From contig NZ_CANKYS010000009.1 of assembly GCF_947488025.1 (NCBI RefSeq), positions 124,001 through 188,000 on the forward strand: a DNA stretch of 64,000 bases, given 5' to 3'. Numbering within the stretch: the first letter of the stretch is position 1; every line of letters starts with the position of its first letter. Positions 42,418-51,763 of the stretch are shown here, piece by piece. The position numbers and the translations under genes are program-made. The DNA is from an uncultured Nocardioides sp. (lineage in GTDB: Bacteria; Actinomycetota; Actinomycetes; Propionibacteriales; Nocardioidaceae). The notes under the pieces were generated by a model. It made no database searches and was not told the DNA's origin. It was given only the letters and a program-made list of their open reading frames with translations.

Positions 42418-43847
42418 GCGGGCTCTCCGCCGCGGTCACCGAGGCGATCGAGGCCATCGAGGCGGGGCCCCAGGGGCCCGCGGTCGGTGCGTTCTTCGAC
42501 CTCGACGGCACGCTCGTCGCGGGCTACACCGCCGCCACCTTCTACGGCGACCGGCTCAAGGGCCGCGACGTCTCGCCGGCGGAGTTCCTGCGCACCGTCG
42601 TGACCGCCGTGGACGGCGAGCTCGGTGGCGACCCGACCCGCATCGCCCACGTCGCCTTCGCCGCCATGCGCGGCGAGTCCGAGGAGGCCTTCGCCGACCT
42701 CGGCGAGCGGTTGTTCCGATCCAAGATCGCCGGCACCATCCGCCGGGAGTCCCGCGCCCTCGTGATGGCGCACCAGCGCGCCGGCCACACGGTCGCGGTC
42801 GCCTCGGCGGCCACGAAGTACCAGATCGCGCCCGTCGCCCGCGACCTCGGCGTCGAGCACCTCGTCTGCACCCGGCTCGTCGTCGAGGACGGCCAGTTCA
42901 CCGGCGCCACCGACGGCCCGATGCTGTGGGGACGGCACAAGGCCAGCGGCGTACGCACCTTCGCGCGCGAGCACGCGGTCGACCTCGCGCGGTCCTACGC
43001 TTACGGCAACGGCTACGAGGACGTCGCCTTCCTGTCCTCCGTCGGCCACCCCACCGCCCTCAACCCGCACCGCGACCTGCGCGCCGCCGCGGCGCGCCTG
43101 GGCTGGCCCGTGCTCGACCTCAGCGACCCGGTCGGCGGCTCGCTGATCGCCGCCGGTCGTACGGCGGCCGCGCTCGCCGGCATGAACGCCGGTGTCGGCC
43201 TCGGCCTCGCCTACGGGATGGCGCGCGGCGACCTGAAGGAAGGGCGCAACGCCGCGATCCGCCTCGCCACCCAGCTGCCGATGGCGCTGGCCGGGGTGTC
43301 GATGGACGTGCTCCACCAGGAGCGGCTCTGGACCCACCGGCCGGCGATCTTCGTGGCCAACCACCAGAGCGCGCTCGACATCCCGGTCCTCGGCCGGCTC
43401 CTCGAGCGCGACTTCACCATCGTCGCCAAGAAGGAGGCGCGCTGGGACCCGCGGGCCGTTGTCGGCTCGGTCGTCATCGACCCCGCCTGGATCGACCGCT
43501 CCGACTCGGCGTCGGCCCGCGCGACGCTCGACGGGGTCGTGGAGCGGATCCGCTCCGGCACGTCCCTGATGATCTTCCCCGAGGGCACCCGGTCCGCGAC
43601 GCCGGTCCTGGGCCCCTTCCGCAAGGGCGCGTTCCACCTCGCCGCGCAGGCGGGGGTGCCGGTCGTGCCGATCGTGCTGCGCAACACCGGCGAGCTGATG
43701 CGCCGCAGCTCGCTCGTGCTCAACCCCGGCGTCGTGGACGTGTGCGTGCTGGAGCCCGAGACCGACTGGAGCGTGGACGACATGAGCGAGCGCATCGCGG
43801 CGCTGCGCGCGAAGTTCGAGGAGACCCTCGCGAGGTGGCCAAAGTGA
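42414..43847 (+). CDS. HAD-IB phosphatase fused to 1-acyl-glycerol-3-phosphate acyltransferase (PlsC-like)
   Basis: A 477-residue bifunctional protein. Residues about 20-230 are a HAD-IB (SerB-like) hydrolase: GAFFDLDGTLVAGYTAAT, TVAVASAATKYQIAPVA, then YAYGNGYEDVAFLSSVG. Residues about 280-470 are a PlsC acyltransferase: motif I FVANHQSALDIPVLG (H-x4-D), KKEARWDPRAVVGSV, and motif III MIFPEGTRSATPVLGPFRKG. Such fusions in actinobacteria are thought to combine second acylation with a phosphatase step, which could make diacylglycerol directly; that is inference. It is coupled to plsB by a 4-bp overlap and followed by a WS/DGAT gene. Confidence 0.92.
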   Translation: MSGLSAAVTEAIEAIEAGPQGPAVGAFFDLDGTLVAGYTAATFYGDRLKGRDVSPAEFLRTVVTAVDGELGGDPTRIAHVAFAAMRGESEEAFADLGERLFRSKIAGTIRRESRALVMAHQRAGHTVAVASAATKYQIAPVARDLGVEHLVCTRLVVEDGQFTGATDGPMLWGRHKASGVRTFAREHAVDLARSYAYGNGYEDVAFLSSVGHPTALNPHRDLRAAAARLGWPVLDLSDPVGGSLIAAGRTAAALAGMNAGVGLGLAYGMARGDLKEGRNAAIRLATQLPMALAGVSMDVLHQERLWTHRPAIFVANHQSALDIPVLGRLLERDFTIVAKKEARWDPRAVVGSVVIDPAWIDRSDSASARATLDGVVERIRSGTSLMIFPEGTRSATPVLGPFRKGAFHLAAQAGVPVVPIVLRNTGELMRRSSLVLNPGVVDVCVLEPETDWSVDDMSERIAALRAKFEETLARWPK

Positions 43848-43911
43848 AGTCACCCCACGCCCTTCTTCTCCTCCGCTTCGCTCCCCCGAACAACGCCGCG
43901 GGGACCCCGAC

Positions 43912-45339
43912 ATGAGTGACTCCTCGATGGACACCGACGACCTCGCGCGCTGGGCCTCCGTGACCGGGTGGTCGGCCACGCCCGAGCTGACGCCGATGCA
44001 GACGCTGCTGTGGCGCGCCGAGCGCCACCCCGTGCAGTCCTCGACCTCGACCGTCGTGATCGACCTCGACCGGGCGCCCGACTGGGACCGCTTCGTCGCC
44101 GCCACCGAGTGGGGCACCCGGCTCGTACGCCGCCTGCGCCAGCGCGTCGTCGAGCCGGCCGTGCCGACCGCGGCGCCGACGTGGGCCGACGACCCGACCT
44201 TCGACCTCGCCTACCACCTGCGCCGCGAGCGGGTCGCCGACCGCGAGGAGATGCTGGTCCACGCGGCGCAGATGGCACTGCGCCCCTTCGACCGCACGCG
44301 GCCGCTGTGGGAGGGAGTGCTCTTCGAGGGCATGCCGGACGGGGCGGCGTACGTCCTCAAGATCCACCACGCGCTCGCCGACCCCCTCGGCATGGTCCAG
44401 CTGCTCTCGATGCTCCAGTCGGGCCGGCGCGACCACACCCCGCGCAAGCCGGTCCACGAGGAGGTCGACGCGCTGCCGGAGCCGGGTCCGGTCGACCTGG
44501 CCGTGACGGGACTGCGCGCCGACATCGCGTCGCTCCCCGCGTCGACGCTCGCGAGCGCGCGGCGCGTCGGCACCGCGGCTGCCCGCCCGCAGGTCGTTCT
44601 CGCCTCCGCGCTGCGCTACGGCGCCTCCGTGCGGCGCCTGCTCACCCGGACGGCCCCGCCCTCGCCGGAGCTGTCACCGCGCACCGGCCGGATGTGGTCG
44701 TTCCTCACCCTCCACGCGCCGATCGACCCGATGCGCGAGGTCGCCCGCCTCGGCGGCGGCACCCTCGACGACGCGGCCGTCGCGCTGGTCCTCGGCGGGC
44801 TGCGCCGCTACCACGCGCGCCGCGGCAGCACGGTCGCCGAGATCCCCGTCGGGGTGCGCGTCTCGCTCGACCGCGCCGACGACCTCGGCAACCGCTTCGC
44901 CGGCGCGCTGATCTCCGGACCGCTCGCCATCGAGGACCCCGTGGACCGGGTCGCCGCCGTGCGGGGGGAGGTGTTGTCGCTGCACACCGAGCGCGCCCTC
45001 GAGGTGCTCGACGCCGCCGCCCCGCTGATGAACCGGATGCCGTCCTTCGTCGGCGCGTCCGCGCTGCGCACCGCTGCAGCGCCGGACGCCTTCGTCCTCA
45101 CGCTCCCCGGGCCGCCACGCCGGCGCTACATGGCGGGTGCGCAGGTGCAGGGGATGTACGTCCTGGGGCCGCTGCCGGGCGCGGCGCTGACCGTCTGCCT
45201 GGTCACCTGCGGCGACACCGCGTGCATCGGCGTCAACGTCGACGGCAGCGCGGTCGCCGACCTCGTCGCGCTCGAGGAGTGCCTCGCGGAGGGCGTCGAG
45301 GAGATGGTGTCAGCGGGTCAGGCGGTCGGGCCGATGTAG
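43912..45339 (+). CDS. Wax ester synthase / diacylglycerol acyltransferase (WS/DGAT) family protein
   Basis: A 475-residue enzyme that acylates diacylglycerol (or fatty alcohols) from acyl-CoA. The active-site motif is LKIHHALADPLGMVQLL; the usual HHxxxDG ends in DP here, so the last Gly is replaced by Pro. Other family segments are PFDRTRPLWEGVLFEGMP and VGVRVSLDRADDLGNRFAG, with a C-terminal VTCGDTACIGVNVDGSAV. The ATG at 43912 is 64 bp after the HAD-PlsC stop. As the last gene of the lipid string it would supply storage triacylglycerol. It overlaps a convergent GNAT gene by 22 bp. Confidence 0.88.
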   Translation: MSDSSMDTDDLARWASVTGWSATPELTPMQTLLWRAERHPVQSSTSTVVIDLDRAPDWDRFVAATEWGTRLVRRLRQRVVEPAVPTAAPTWADDPTFDLAYHLRRERVADREEMLVHAAQMALRPFDRTRPLWEGVLFEGMPDGAAYVLKIHHALADPLGMVQLLSMLQSGRRDHTPRKPVHEEVDALPEPGPVDLAVTGLRADIASLPASTLASARRVGTAAARPQVVLASALRYGASVRRLLTRTAPPSPELSPRTGRMWSFLTLHAPIDPMREVARLGGGTLDDAAVALVLGGLRRYHARRGSTVAEIPVGVRVSLDRADDLGNRFAGALISGPLAIEDPVDRVAAVRGEVLSLHTERALEVLDAAAPLMNRMPSFVGASALRTAAAPDAFVLTLPGPPRRRYMAGAQVQGMYVLGPLPGAALTVCLVTCGDTACIGVNVDGSAVADLVALEECLAEGVEEMVSAGQAVGPM

Positions 45340-45782
45340 CAGAGCGTCCGGTAGTCGGTGCCGTCCTCGATGTTGCGGAAGCCGTGGCGCTCGTAGAAGC
45401 GGCGGGTGTCGGTGTCGACCTCGTCGACGTTGATGTGCATCTCCGGCGACCCCAGGTCGCGCACCAGGCTGCGGCAGAGGCCGAGGACCTGCGTACCGAT
45501 GCCACCCGAGCGGAGGGTAGGCACGACGTAGAGCTCCTCGAGCTGCGAGACGGGGCCGTCGAACCAGATGGCCGGGCGCAGCGTGACCAGGGCGAAGCCC
45601 ACCGCCGCCCCGTCGTCCTCCGCCAGCACCGCGAGCACCCCGTCGAGGCCCATCAGCCGGGCGAACCGACGGGCGAGCACGTCCGCCTCGTCGGTCTCGG
45701 TGTCGAACTCGGTGTTGAAGTCCCACAGCAGCCGGCCCAGGACGGCCGCGTCCTCGACCGTGGCGCGGCGGACGGTGCTCAC
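45318..45782 (-). CDS. GNAT-family N-acetyltransferase
   Basis: A 154-residue single-domain acetyltransferase. Motif A with the acetyl-CoA loop is LEELYVVPTLRSGGIGTQVL, motif B is MHINVDEVDTDTRRFYERHG. The substrate is unknown. The GTG start at 45782 has TACCCT 6 nt upstream. Its 3' end overlaps the convergent WS/DGAT gene by 22 bp, so antisense pairing of the two message ends is possible. A 22-bp-arm palindrome separates its start from the tadA stop. Confidence 0.88.
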   Translation of the reverse strand: MSTVRRATVEDAAVLGRLLWDFNTEFDTETDEADVLARRFARLMGLDGVLAVLAEDDGAAVGFALVTLRPAIWFDGPVSQLEELYVVPTLRSGGIGTQVLGLCRSLVRDLGSPEMHINVDEVDTDTRRFYERHGFRNIEDGTDYRTLCYIGPTA

Positions 45783-45788
45783 CGTGCG

Positions 45789-45794
45789 AGGGTA
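45789..45794 (-). promoter_or_regulatory. Putative -10 element TACCCT (leaderless)
   Basis: On the minus strand TACCCT lies 6 nt before the GTG start at 45782 of the GNAT gene. Confidence 0.55.
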
Positions 45795-45808
45795 CGGCCG
45801 CTCGCCGG

Positions 45809-45873
45809 CGGTATCTAGGGACGAAACGGTGGCGCTGGGGCCCAGACACCTACCGTTTCGTCCCTAGATACCG
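45809..45873. repeat. Long palindrome overlapping the tadA stop codon
   Basis: Perfect 22-bp inverted repeat (45809-45830 and 45852-45873; arm contains GTATCTAGGGACGAAACGGT) with a 21-nt loop. The tadA stop codon (45864-45866) is inside the right arm. The arms are AT-richer than the surroundings and there is no T-tract. Not related in sequence to the other palindromes here. Confidence 0.9.
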
Positions 45874-46349
45874 GGTTGGGGGACCGAGGTGCGGTGGCGG
45901 GCGAAGAAGCCGTCGAGGAGGGCGGTGGACTCGGCGGCCAGCACCCCGGCGACGACCTCGGGCCGGTGGTTGAGCCGACGGTCGCGCACGACGTCCCACA
46001 GCGAGCCCACGGCGCCCAGCTTGTCGTCGTACGCCCCGAAGACGAGGCGGTCGACCCGGGCGAGCACCACGGCACCGGCGCACATCGTGCACGGCTCGAG
46101 GGTGACGACGAGCGTGCAGCCGGAGAGCCGCCACTCGCCGCGGGCAGCGGCGGCGGCGCGGAGGGCGACGACCTCGGCGTGGCCGGTCGGGTCGTGGTGG
46201 GCCTCGCGCGTGTTGTGGCCGGCGCCGATGACGGTGCCGGAGGGGTCGAGGACGACGGCGCCGACGGGTACGTCGTCCGCGGCCAGCGCAGCCTCCGCCT
46301 CGGTCAGGGCCAGGCGCATCGCGTCGTCCCAGGGGCCAGTGCGCCTCAT
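45864..46349 (-). CDS. tadA: tRNA adenosine(34) deaminase
   Basis: Zinc deaminase that converts A34 to inosine in tRNA-Arg(ACG). The 161-residue product has the active-site HAE in PTGHAEVVALRAAA and the zinc-binding PCxxC in LVVTLEPCTMCAGAVVLARV, with VDRLVFGAYDDKLGAVGSL after it, a TadA pattern rather than guanine deaminase. Its ATG overlaps the stop of the upstream tRNA-deaminase-associated gene by 4 bp. The last codons and the stop fall inside a long palindrome. Confidence 0.93.
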   Translation of the reverse strand: MRRTGPWDDAMRLALTEAEAALAADDVPVGAVVLDPSGTVIGAGHNTREAHHDPTGHAEVVALRAAAAARGEWRLSGCTLVVTLEPCTMCAGAVVLARVDRLVFGAYDDKLGAVGSLWDVVRDRRLNHRPEVVAGVLAAESTALLDGFFARHRTSVPQPGI

Positions 46350-46831
46350 GCCGAGGTGAGGCCGACCGCGTCGTCGAAGAGCTCGCCGAAGCCGAGCCGG
46401 CGGGCGATCTCGGAGAGCATCTCGTCAGGGTAGAGCTCGACGTCGTCGAGGAGGGCGCCGAGGTCGATGGCGTGGAGGCCGAGGTCGTCGAGCAGGCCGA
46501 GGTCGCCGGCCGGAACCTCTTCGTCGTCGTCCTCGGGCGGCGGGAGGCCGAGGAAGTCGATCACGGACTGGGCGAGCTCCCACTCGTCGGCCGCGGTGAC
46601 GTCGGACAGCAGCACGCCGGTGCGCGGCCCGGTGACCCGCACGACCACGAAGAAGTCCTCGTCGACGGCGACCATCCCCACGGCGCCTTCGTCGCGCGCG
46701 ACCTGGCGGAGGGCATGGCTGAGGGAGTCGACGGAGTCGTAGGCGGGCGAGGCGATCTCCTGCACCTGCCACGTCCCGTCGACCCGGAACGCAGCCAGCG
46801 CGAAGTCGACCTCGGCGGTCTGCTCGGACAT
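46346..46831 (-). CDS. Putative tRNA adenosine deaminase-associated protein
   Basis: A 161-residue acidic protein of the actinobacterial family found next to tadA (TIGR03941). Features are [19 protein letters not shown], the [20 protein letters not shown] strand region, and an acidic loop ([14 protein letters not shown]). ATG 46831 is chosen over GTG 46837 because a long GGAGGAGGAGGT sequence is spaced 7 nt before it. The overlap with tadA implies coupled translation and probably joint action, though the biochemical role is unknown. Confidence 0.85.
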   Translation of the reverse strand: MSEQTAEVDFALAAFRVDGTWQVQEIASPAYDSVDSLSHALRQVARDEGAVGMVAVDEDFFVVVRVTGPRTGVLLSDVTAADEWELAQSVIDFLGLPPPEDDDEEVPAGDLGLLDDLGLHAIDLGALLDDVELYPDEMLSEIARRLGFGELFDDAVGLTSA

Positions 46832-46916
46832 CCCCACACCTCCTCCTCCAATGTCGCAGAAACCACGGAGGCCGCCAACCCTCTCGGGCGTCTCGATCCG
46901 CGACCGTCCTCACCAC

Positions 46917-46922
46917 TAGGGT
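46917..46922 (+). promoter_or_regulatory. Putative -10 element TAGGGT of upp
   Basis: TAGGGT lies 7 nt before the upp ATG at 46930. It overlaps an alternative GTG at 46921, which argues that 46930 is the true start. Confidence 0.65.
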
Positions 46923-46929
46923 GACCCCC

Positions 46930-47571
46930 ATGCGCCTGCACGTGGTGAACCACCCGCTCGTCTCCCACAAGCTCACCGTCCTGCGCGACGAGCACACCGA
47001 CTCGCCGACGTTCCGTCGGCTGACCGACGAGCTGGTGACCCTGCTGGCCTACGAGGCGACCCGCGAGGTGCGCGTCGACCCGCGCCCGATCACCACCCCG
47101 GTGGGCCCGACCACGGGGGTCTACCTCGCACAGCCCAAGCCGATGGTGGTCCCGATCCTGCGCGCCGGTCTCGGCATGCTCGACGGCATGATGCGGCTGC
47201 TGCCGACGGCCGAGGTCGGCTTCCTCGGCATGGTGCGCAACGAGGAGACCCTCGAGGCCTCGACCTACGCCGAGCGGCTGCCCGAGGACCTCTCGGGCCG
47301 TCAGTGCTACGTGCTCGACCCGATGCTCGCCACCGGCGGCACGCTCGCCGCCGCGATCCGGTTCCTCACCGACCGGGGTGCCGACGACATCACCGCGATC
47401 TGCCTGCTGGTCGCGCCCGAGGGCGTCAAGAACCTGGAGAAGGGCCTCGAGGGCCTCGACGTGCCGGTCACCGTCGTGACCGCGGCGCTCGACGAGAAGC
47501 TCAACGACAAGGGCTACATCGTCCCCGGCCTCGGCGACGCCGGCGACCGGCTCTACGGCGTCGCGCACTGA
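46930..47571 (+). CDS. upp: Uracil phosphoribosyltransferase
   Basis: Salvages uracil with PRPP to UMP. The 213-residue product has the N-terminal [36 protein letters not shown], the [16 protein letters not shown] segment, the PRPP loop [19 protein letters not shown], and the uracil-binding [16 protein letters not shown] near the C-terminus. Length and motifs are canonical. ATG 46930 is preferred to GTG 46921. It is divergent from the tadA operon. Confidence 0.96.
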   Translation: MRLHVVNHPLVSHKLTVLRDEHTDSPTFRRLTDELVTLLAYEATREVRVDPRPITTPVGPTTGVYLAQPKPMVVPILRAGLGMLDGMMRLLPTAEVGFLGMVRNEETLEASTYAERLPEDLSGRQCYVLDPMLATGGTLAAAIRFLTDRGADDITAICLLVAPEGVKNLEKGLEGLDVPVTVVTAALDEKLNDKGYIVPGLGDAGDRLYGVAH

Positions 47572-47579
47572 CCCCACCG

Positions 47580-47628
47580 GGTCGAGTGCGCTCGCGGTAG
47601 TAGTGGCCGCGGCGCTGCGCACTCAACC
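47580..47628 (+). repeat. 49-nt palindromic repeat, family B, copy 1
   Basis: Outer arms 47580-47591 (GGTCGAGTGCGC) and 47617-47628 (GCGCACTCAACC) pair with one mismatch and enclose an inner GCGG/CCGC stem around a TAGTAGTGG loop. It matches copy 2 (48590-48638) in inverted orientation at 43 of 49 positions. The stop codon of the DUF559-type gene (47623-47625) is created by the mismatched base in the right arm. Confidence 0.9.
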
Positions 47629-48534
47629 GACAGGGGGTACGCCGAGCGCCAGCAGGTCCTGCATCACCTCCCACGGCTCGTGCCGGAGCTCCCAGGCCGA
47701 GCACTGCACCACCGTGCGCGACTCAGTGGTGAGCTGCCGGTTGCGGCGCCGATCGAGGGTCGCCTGCTGCGGGTCGTCGTGCACGCCTCCGTCCACCTCG
47801 AGGACGAGCACCCGCCCGTCCGCCAGTCGCCACTCGGCGTCGGTGTAGCGCCGACGGCCACGGTTGTCGACCCGCGATCGCTGGGACCTGGGTGGCTGGA
47901 CGCCGTAGTCGCGGCAGGCCTTGCGCAGGTCGACCTCCGCCATCGAGTGGGCACCGTCGCCCACGTCCGAGAGGAGGGCGCGCAGGTCGCGGGAGCGGCG
48001 CAGCGGCGTGAGTCGGTCGAGCCAGTCCACGAGGGTGTCCGCCGTGGTGAGTCGCTGCTGCACCGTTGCGGCGACGGCCCCCAGTGCCGTACGCAGGTGG
48101 GGCTCGTGCGCTGCGAACATCAGCACCGCGGGCTCGAGGCGACACACAGGCAGCTCGCCCGCGCCCACGAGCACCTTGAAAGGACGTCGCGTGCGGAAGA
48201 ACCGGTAACCCGGGAGCGGGTCGAAGCTCATCGGGTTGCTCACCAAGATGGTGATCTCGTCGCGGTCCCATCGTCTGAGCCCGCGCTCGCGGGCGGCGCT
48301 GAGCGACCCGACCATCGCGCTCGACCCGCCGTGCAGGACTCCCAGCCACAGCGCCTGCTCGGGCGAGAGCGGTCCGGTCGTCGTGCTGACCACCTCACCT
48401 GACCTCGCCGCCCAGCGCCCGACGCGGACGTGGTTGCGGATCTCGCCGCGAGACACGCCGAGCTCGCGGAGCTGACGATGGCTCAGCAGGCCCGCCTGCA
48501 CGGCGGCGAGATGTCTCCACAATCGGTCCCCCAT
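47623..48534 (-). CDS. AbiEi-like / DUF559-like nuclease protein, palindrome-bracketed
   Basis: A 303-residue protein. The N-terminal 50 residues are a winged-helix, AbiEi-like DNA-binding module ([40 protein letters not shown]), followed by the AbiEi-type middle ([40 protein letters not shown]). The C-terminal 90 residues resemble DUF559/Vsr-type nucleases: [39 protein letters not shown], with Asp, Glu and His of the core. No toxin gene lies nearby. Family-B palindromes flank it as inverted copies at 47580-47628 and 48590-48638, giving a compact unit of about 1.06 kb. It shares architecture, but little sequence, with the gene at 6523-7449. Confidence 0.8.
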   Translation of the reverse strand: MGDRLWRHLAAVQAGLLSHRQLRELGVSRGEIRNHVRVGRWAARSGEVVSTTTGPLSPEQALWLGVLHGGSSAMVGSLSAARERGLRRWDRDEITILVSNPMSFDPLPGYRFFRTRRPFKVLVGAGELPVCRLEPAVLMFAAHEPHLRTALGAVAATVQQRLTTADTLVDWLDRLTPLRRSRDLRALLSDVGDGAHSMAEVDLRKACRDYGVQPPRSQRSRVDNRGRRRYTDAEWRLADGRVLVLEVDGGVHDDPQQATLDRRRNRQLTTESRTVVQCSAWELRHEPWEVMQDLLALGVPPVG

Positions 48535-48589
48535 CGCCGCAGTCTGCGGCGGGGACGCCAGTCGCCGCTCGGCTCATCCACAGCCCCGA

Positions 48590-48638
48590 GGTCGAGTGCG
48601 CAGCCTTGCGGTGACTACTACCGCGAGCGCACTCGACC
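48590..48638 (-). repeat. 49-nt palindromic repeat, family B, copy 2 (inverted)
   Basis: Perfect 13-bp arms (48589-48601 and 48627-48639, AGGTCGAGTGCGC) with an inner GCGGT/ACCGC stem. On the minus strand it matches copy 1 at 43 of 49 positions, so the two copies form inverted ends of the DUF559-type unit. It lies in a divergent gap, not at the end of any gene, so a terminator role is unlikely. Confidence 0.9.
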
Positions 48639-48732
48639 TGCGGGTCGATGTGGTCCACGCCACATGAGACGACGGTGTGGGCGCCGCCTTTTCGGTACGT
48701 TGTGCCCGGCCCGACCATTCCAGGAGGCAGCA

Positions 48733-50262
48733 GTGCGCATCGGCATCCCCCGTGAGTCCCGGCCCGGCGAGACGCTGGTGGCGGCGACGGCGAAGACGGC
48801 GTCCCAGCTCGCCGCGCTCGGGTACGACGTCGTGGTCGAGCAGGGCGCGGGCGCGGCGGCCGACCAGCCGGACACCGCCTTCACCGATGCCGGCATCGCG
48901 ATCGGCACGGGGGAGGACGTCTGGTCGAGCGACGTCGTGGTGAAGATCAACGCGCCCGCCGACGGCGAGGTCGCCCGGTTGCGACCGGGTGCGACGGTGA
49001 TCAGCCTGATGGCGCCGGCCCGCAGCCCCGAGCTGGTCGAGCGGCTCGCCGCCGCCGGCGTGACGGGGCTCGCGATGGACGCCGTGCCGCGGATCTCCCG
49101 CGCCCAGTCGATGGATGTGCTGTCGTCGATGGCCAACGTGGCCGGCTACCGCGCGGTGATCGAGGCCGCCCACGAGTTCGGCCGGCTGTTCACCGGTCAG
49201 GTCACCGCGGCCGGCAAGGTCCCGCCGGCCCGGGTCTTCGTGGTCGGCGCCGGCGTGGCCGGCCTGGCGGCCATCGGTGCGGCGGGTTCGCTGGGCGCGA
49301 TCGTGCGCGCGTTCGACGTACGTCCCGAGGTGGCCGAGCAGGTCGAGTCGATGGGCGCGCAGTTCGTCACGGTCGACATGGAGCAGGAGGTCTCCTCCGA
49401 CGGCTACGCCAAGGAGATGACGGCCGAGCAGGAGGCCGCGACCGCTGCGATGTACGACGAGGAGGCGCGCGCGGCGGACATCGTCATCACCACCGCGTTG
49501 ATTCCCGGCCGGCCGGCCCCGCAGCTGATCACCGCCGAGACGGTCGCAGCGATGCGCCCCGGCTCGGTGATCGTGGACATGGCCGCGGCCAACGGCGGCA
49601 ACGTCGCCGCCACGGTGACCGACGAGCGGGTGGTCACCGCCAACGGGGTGACGGTTCTGGGCTACACCGACCTGGCCGGGCGCCTGGCGGCGCAGACCAG
49701 CCAGCTCTACGGCACGAACGTGGTCAACCTCCTCACGCTGCTCACCCCCGAGAAGGACGGCGTACTCACCCTTGACATGGACGACGTCGTGCAGCGCGGC
49801 ATCACGGTCACCCGTGACGGCGCGAGGATGTGGCCGCCGCCGCCCGTGCAGGTCTCGGCCGCCCCGGCCGCACCCCCGGCCGCCGAGCCGGAGCCGGCAG
49901 CGGAGGAGGCGCCGCCGGACCCGCGCCGCCGGGTGTACGCCGCCGGACTGGCCGCCGTGCTCTTCCTCGCGCTCGCGACCCTGGCCCCACCCAGCTTCCT
50001 GCCGAGCCTCACGGTCTTCGTCCTCGCCGTGGTGATCGGGTTCTACGTCATCGGCAACGTGCACCACGCGCTGCACACCCCGCTGATGAGCGTGACCAAC
50101 GCGATCAGCGGGATCATCGTGGTCGGCGCGATCCTCCAGGCACCCGTCGACAACCTCGCGGTCCAGGTCATCGCCGGGGTGGCCATCCTGCTCGCCAGCA
50201 TCAACGTCTTCGGTGGCTTCCTCGTCACCCGGCGGATGCTCAACATGTTCCAGAAGGGCTGA
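48733..50262 (+). CDS. pntA: NAD(P) transhydrogenase subunit alpha (fused PntAA-PntAB)
   Basis: Proton-translocating transhydrogenase, NAD-binding and membrane parts in one chain (509 residues). GTG 48733 follows AGGAGG by 5 nt. Domain I (about 1-370) includes [18 protein letters not shown] start, [20 protein letters not shown], the nucleotide loop [20 protein letters not shown] and [19 protein letters not shown]. After an Ala/Pro linker come about four membrane helices ([20 protein letters not shown] to ending LNMFQKG). Fusion of the alpha parts is common. The beta subunit gene follows after 6 bp. Confidence 0.94.
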   Translation: MRIGIPRESRPGETLVAATAKTASQLAALGYDVVVEQGAGAAADQPDTAFTDAGIAIGTGEDVWSSDVVVKINAPADGEVARLRPGATVISLMAPARSPELVERLAAAGVTGLAMDAVPRISRAQSMDVLSSMANVAGYRAVIEAAHEFGRLFTGQVTAAGKVPPARVFVVGAGVAGLAAIGAAGSLGAIVRAFDVRPEVAEQVESMGAQFVTVDMEQEVSSDGYAKEMTAEQEAATAAMYDEEARAADIVITTALIPGRPAPQLITAETVAAMRPGSVIVDMAAANGGNVAATVTDERVVTANGVTVLGYTDLAGRLAAQTSQLYGTNVVNLLTLLTPEKDGVLTLDMDDVVQRGITVTRDGARMWPPPPVQVSAAPAAPPAAEPEPAAEEAPPDPRRRVYAAGLAAVLFLALATLAPPSFLPSLTVFVLAVVIGFYVIGNVHHALHTPLMSVTNAISGIIVVGAILQAPVDNLAVQVIAGVAILLASINVFGGFLVTRRMLNMFQKG

Positions 50263-50268
50263 GCCCGC

Positions 50269-51750
50269 ATGGAATCCACGATGGGATCGAACGTGGTCGA
50301 GTTCGTGTCAGGCGCCTACATCCTCGCGGCGCTCCTGTTCATCCTCGCGCTCGCCGGCCTGAGCAAGCACGAGACGGCCCGGCGCGGCAACGCCTTCGGG
50401 ATGGCCGGCATGGCCCTGGCGCTGGTCGCGACGCTGCTGCTCGTCCTCGACTACCTCACCGACGACCTCATCGTCGACAAGACCCCGATCTGGGTCGGTC
50501 TCGCGATCATCCTCGTCATGGGGTCGATCGGCGCGCTGATCGGGATCCGGCTGGCCCGTCGGGTCGAGATGACCGGCATGCCCGAGCTGATCGCGATGAT
50601 GCACAGCTTCGTCGGCCTGGCCGCGGTGCTGGTGGGCTACAACACCTACATCGAGGTCGCCTCGGCGCACGGCAGCGTGGGCCTGGAGTCCGACGCGGTC
50701 CACAACGCCGAGGTGTTCCTCGGCGTCTTCATCGGCGCCGTGACCTTCACCGGCTCGGTGGTGGCCAACCTCAAGCTGAGCGCGCGGATGAAGTCAGCCC
50801 CGCTCATGCTCCCCGGACGCCACCTGCTCAACCTGGCCATCCTCGTGTCCTCGGCCGTGCTGATGGTGTGGTTCATGCTCGCCGACGGCTGGGTCGGCAT
50901 GGCGCCGCTGGCGATCATGACCGTCCTCGCGCTCGTGCTCGGCTTCCACCTCGTCGCCGCGATCGGCGGCGGCGACATGCCGGTCGTCGTGTCGATGCTC
51001 AACAGCTACTCCGGATGGGCCGCTGCCGCCGCGGGCTTCATGCTCGGCAACGACCTGCTGATCATCACCGGCGCCCTCGTCGGCTCCTCGGGTGCGATCC
51101 TCTCCTACATCATGTGCAGGGCGATGAACCGCTCCTTCGTGAGCGTCATCGCCGGCGGCTTCGGCTCCGACGGCGCGGTCTCCGGCGAGGCCCGCGACTA
51201 CGGCGACCACCGCGAGATCCAGGCCGACGACGTGGCCGACCTCCTCGCCCACGCCTCCTCGGTGGTCATCACGCCCGGGTACGGCATGGCCGTCGCGCAG
51301 GCGCAGTACCCCGTCGCCGAGCTGACCAGGAAGCTGCGCGAGAAGGGCGTCGACGTCCGCTTCGGCATCCACCCCGTCGCGGGCCGCCTGCCCGGCCACA
51401 TGAACGTGCTGCTCGCCGAGGCCAAGGTGCCGTACGACATCGTGCTCGAGATGGACGAGGTCAACGACGACTTCCCCGAGGTCGACGTCGTCCTCGTGAT
51501 CGGCGCCAACGACACCGTCAACCCGGCCGCGATGGAGGAGCCCGGCTCCCCGATCGCCGGCATGCCCGTGCTCGAGGTCTGGAACGCCCGCGACGTCATC
51601 GTCTTCAAGCGCTCCATGGCCACCGGCTACGCCGGCGTGCAGAACCCGCTGTTCTTCAAGGACAACACCCAGATGCTCTTCGGCGACGCCAAGGACAAGG
51701 TCAACGAGATCGTCGCCGCCCTCTCGGTCGAGGAGCTCGCTCGCCGGTAG
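50269..51750 (+). CDS. pntB: NAD(P) transhydrogenase subunit beta
   Basis: A 493-residue membrane protein carrying about nine helices (1-290) and the NADP-binding domain III (about 310-493). Landmarks are [40 protein letters not shown], and in domain [63 protein letters not shown] and [17 protein letters not shown]. With pntA it forms the complete enzyme, which uses the proton gradient to make NADPH from NADH. It is convergent with the ABC importer operon. Confidence 0.96.
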   Translation: MESTMGSNVVEFVSGAYILAALLFILALAGLSKHETARRGNAFGMAGMALALVATLLLVLDYLTDDLIVDKTPIWVGLAIILVMGSIGALIGIRLARRVEMTGMPELIAMMHSFVGLAAVLVGYNTYIEVASAHGSVGLESDAVHNAEVFLGVFIGAVTFTGSVVANLKLSARMKSAPLMLPGRHLLNLAILVSSAVLMVWFMLADGWVGMAPLAIMTVLALVLGFHLVAAIGGGDMPVVVSMLNSYSGWAAAAAGFMLGNDLLIITGALVGSSGAILSYIMCRAMNRSFVSVIAGGFGSDGAVSGEARDYGDHREIQADDVADLLAHASSVVITPGYGMAVAQAQYPVAELTRKLREKGVDVRFGIHPVAGRLPGHMNVLLAEAKVPYDIVLEMDEVNDDFPEVDVVLVIGANDTVNPAAMEEPGSPIAGMPVLEVWNARDVIVFKRSMATGYAGVQNPLFFKDNTQMLFGDAKDKVNEIVAALSVEELARR

Positions 51751-51763
51751 GTGACTCGGGTGC

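Noticed and set aside
42069..44117. A 682-residue minus-strand open frame opposite the lipid operon
   Set aside because: Shadow frame of strongly supported plus-strand genes with intact catalytic motifs.
45809..45873. Integron attC site
   Set aside because: Arms are perfect, the conserved attC core sites are not seen and no integron integrase is present.
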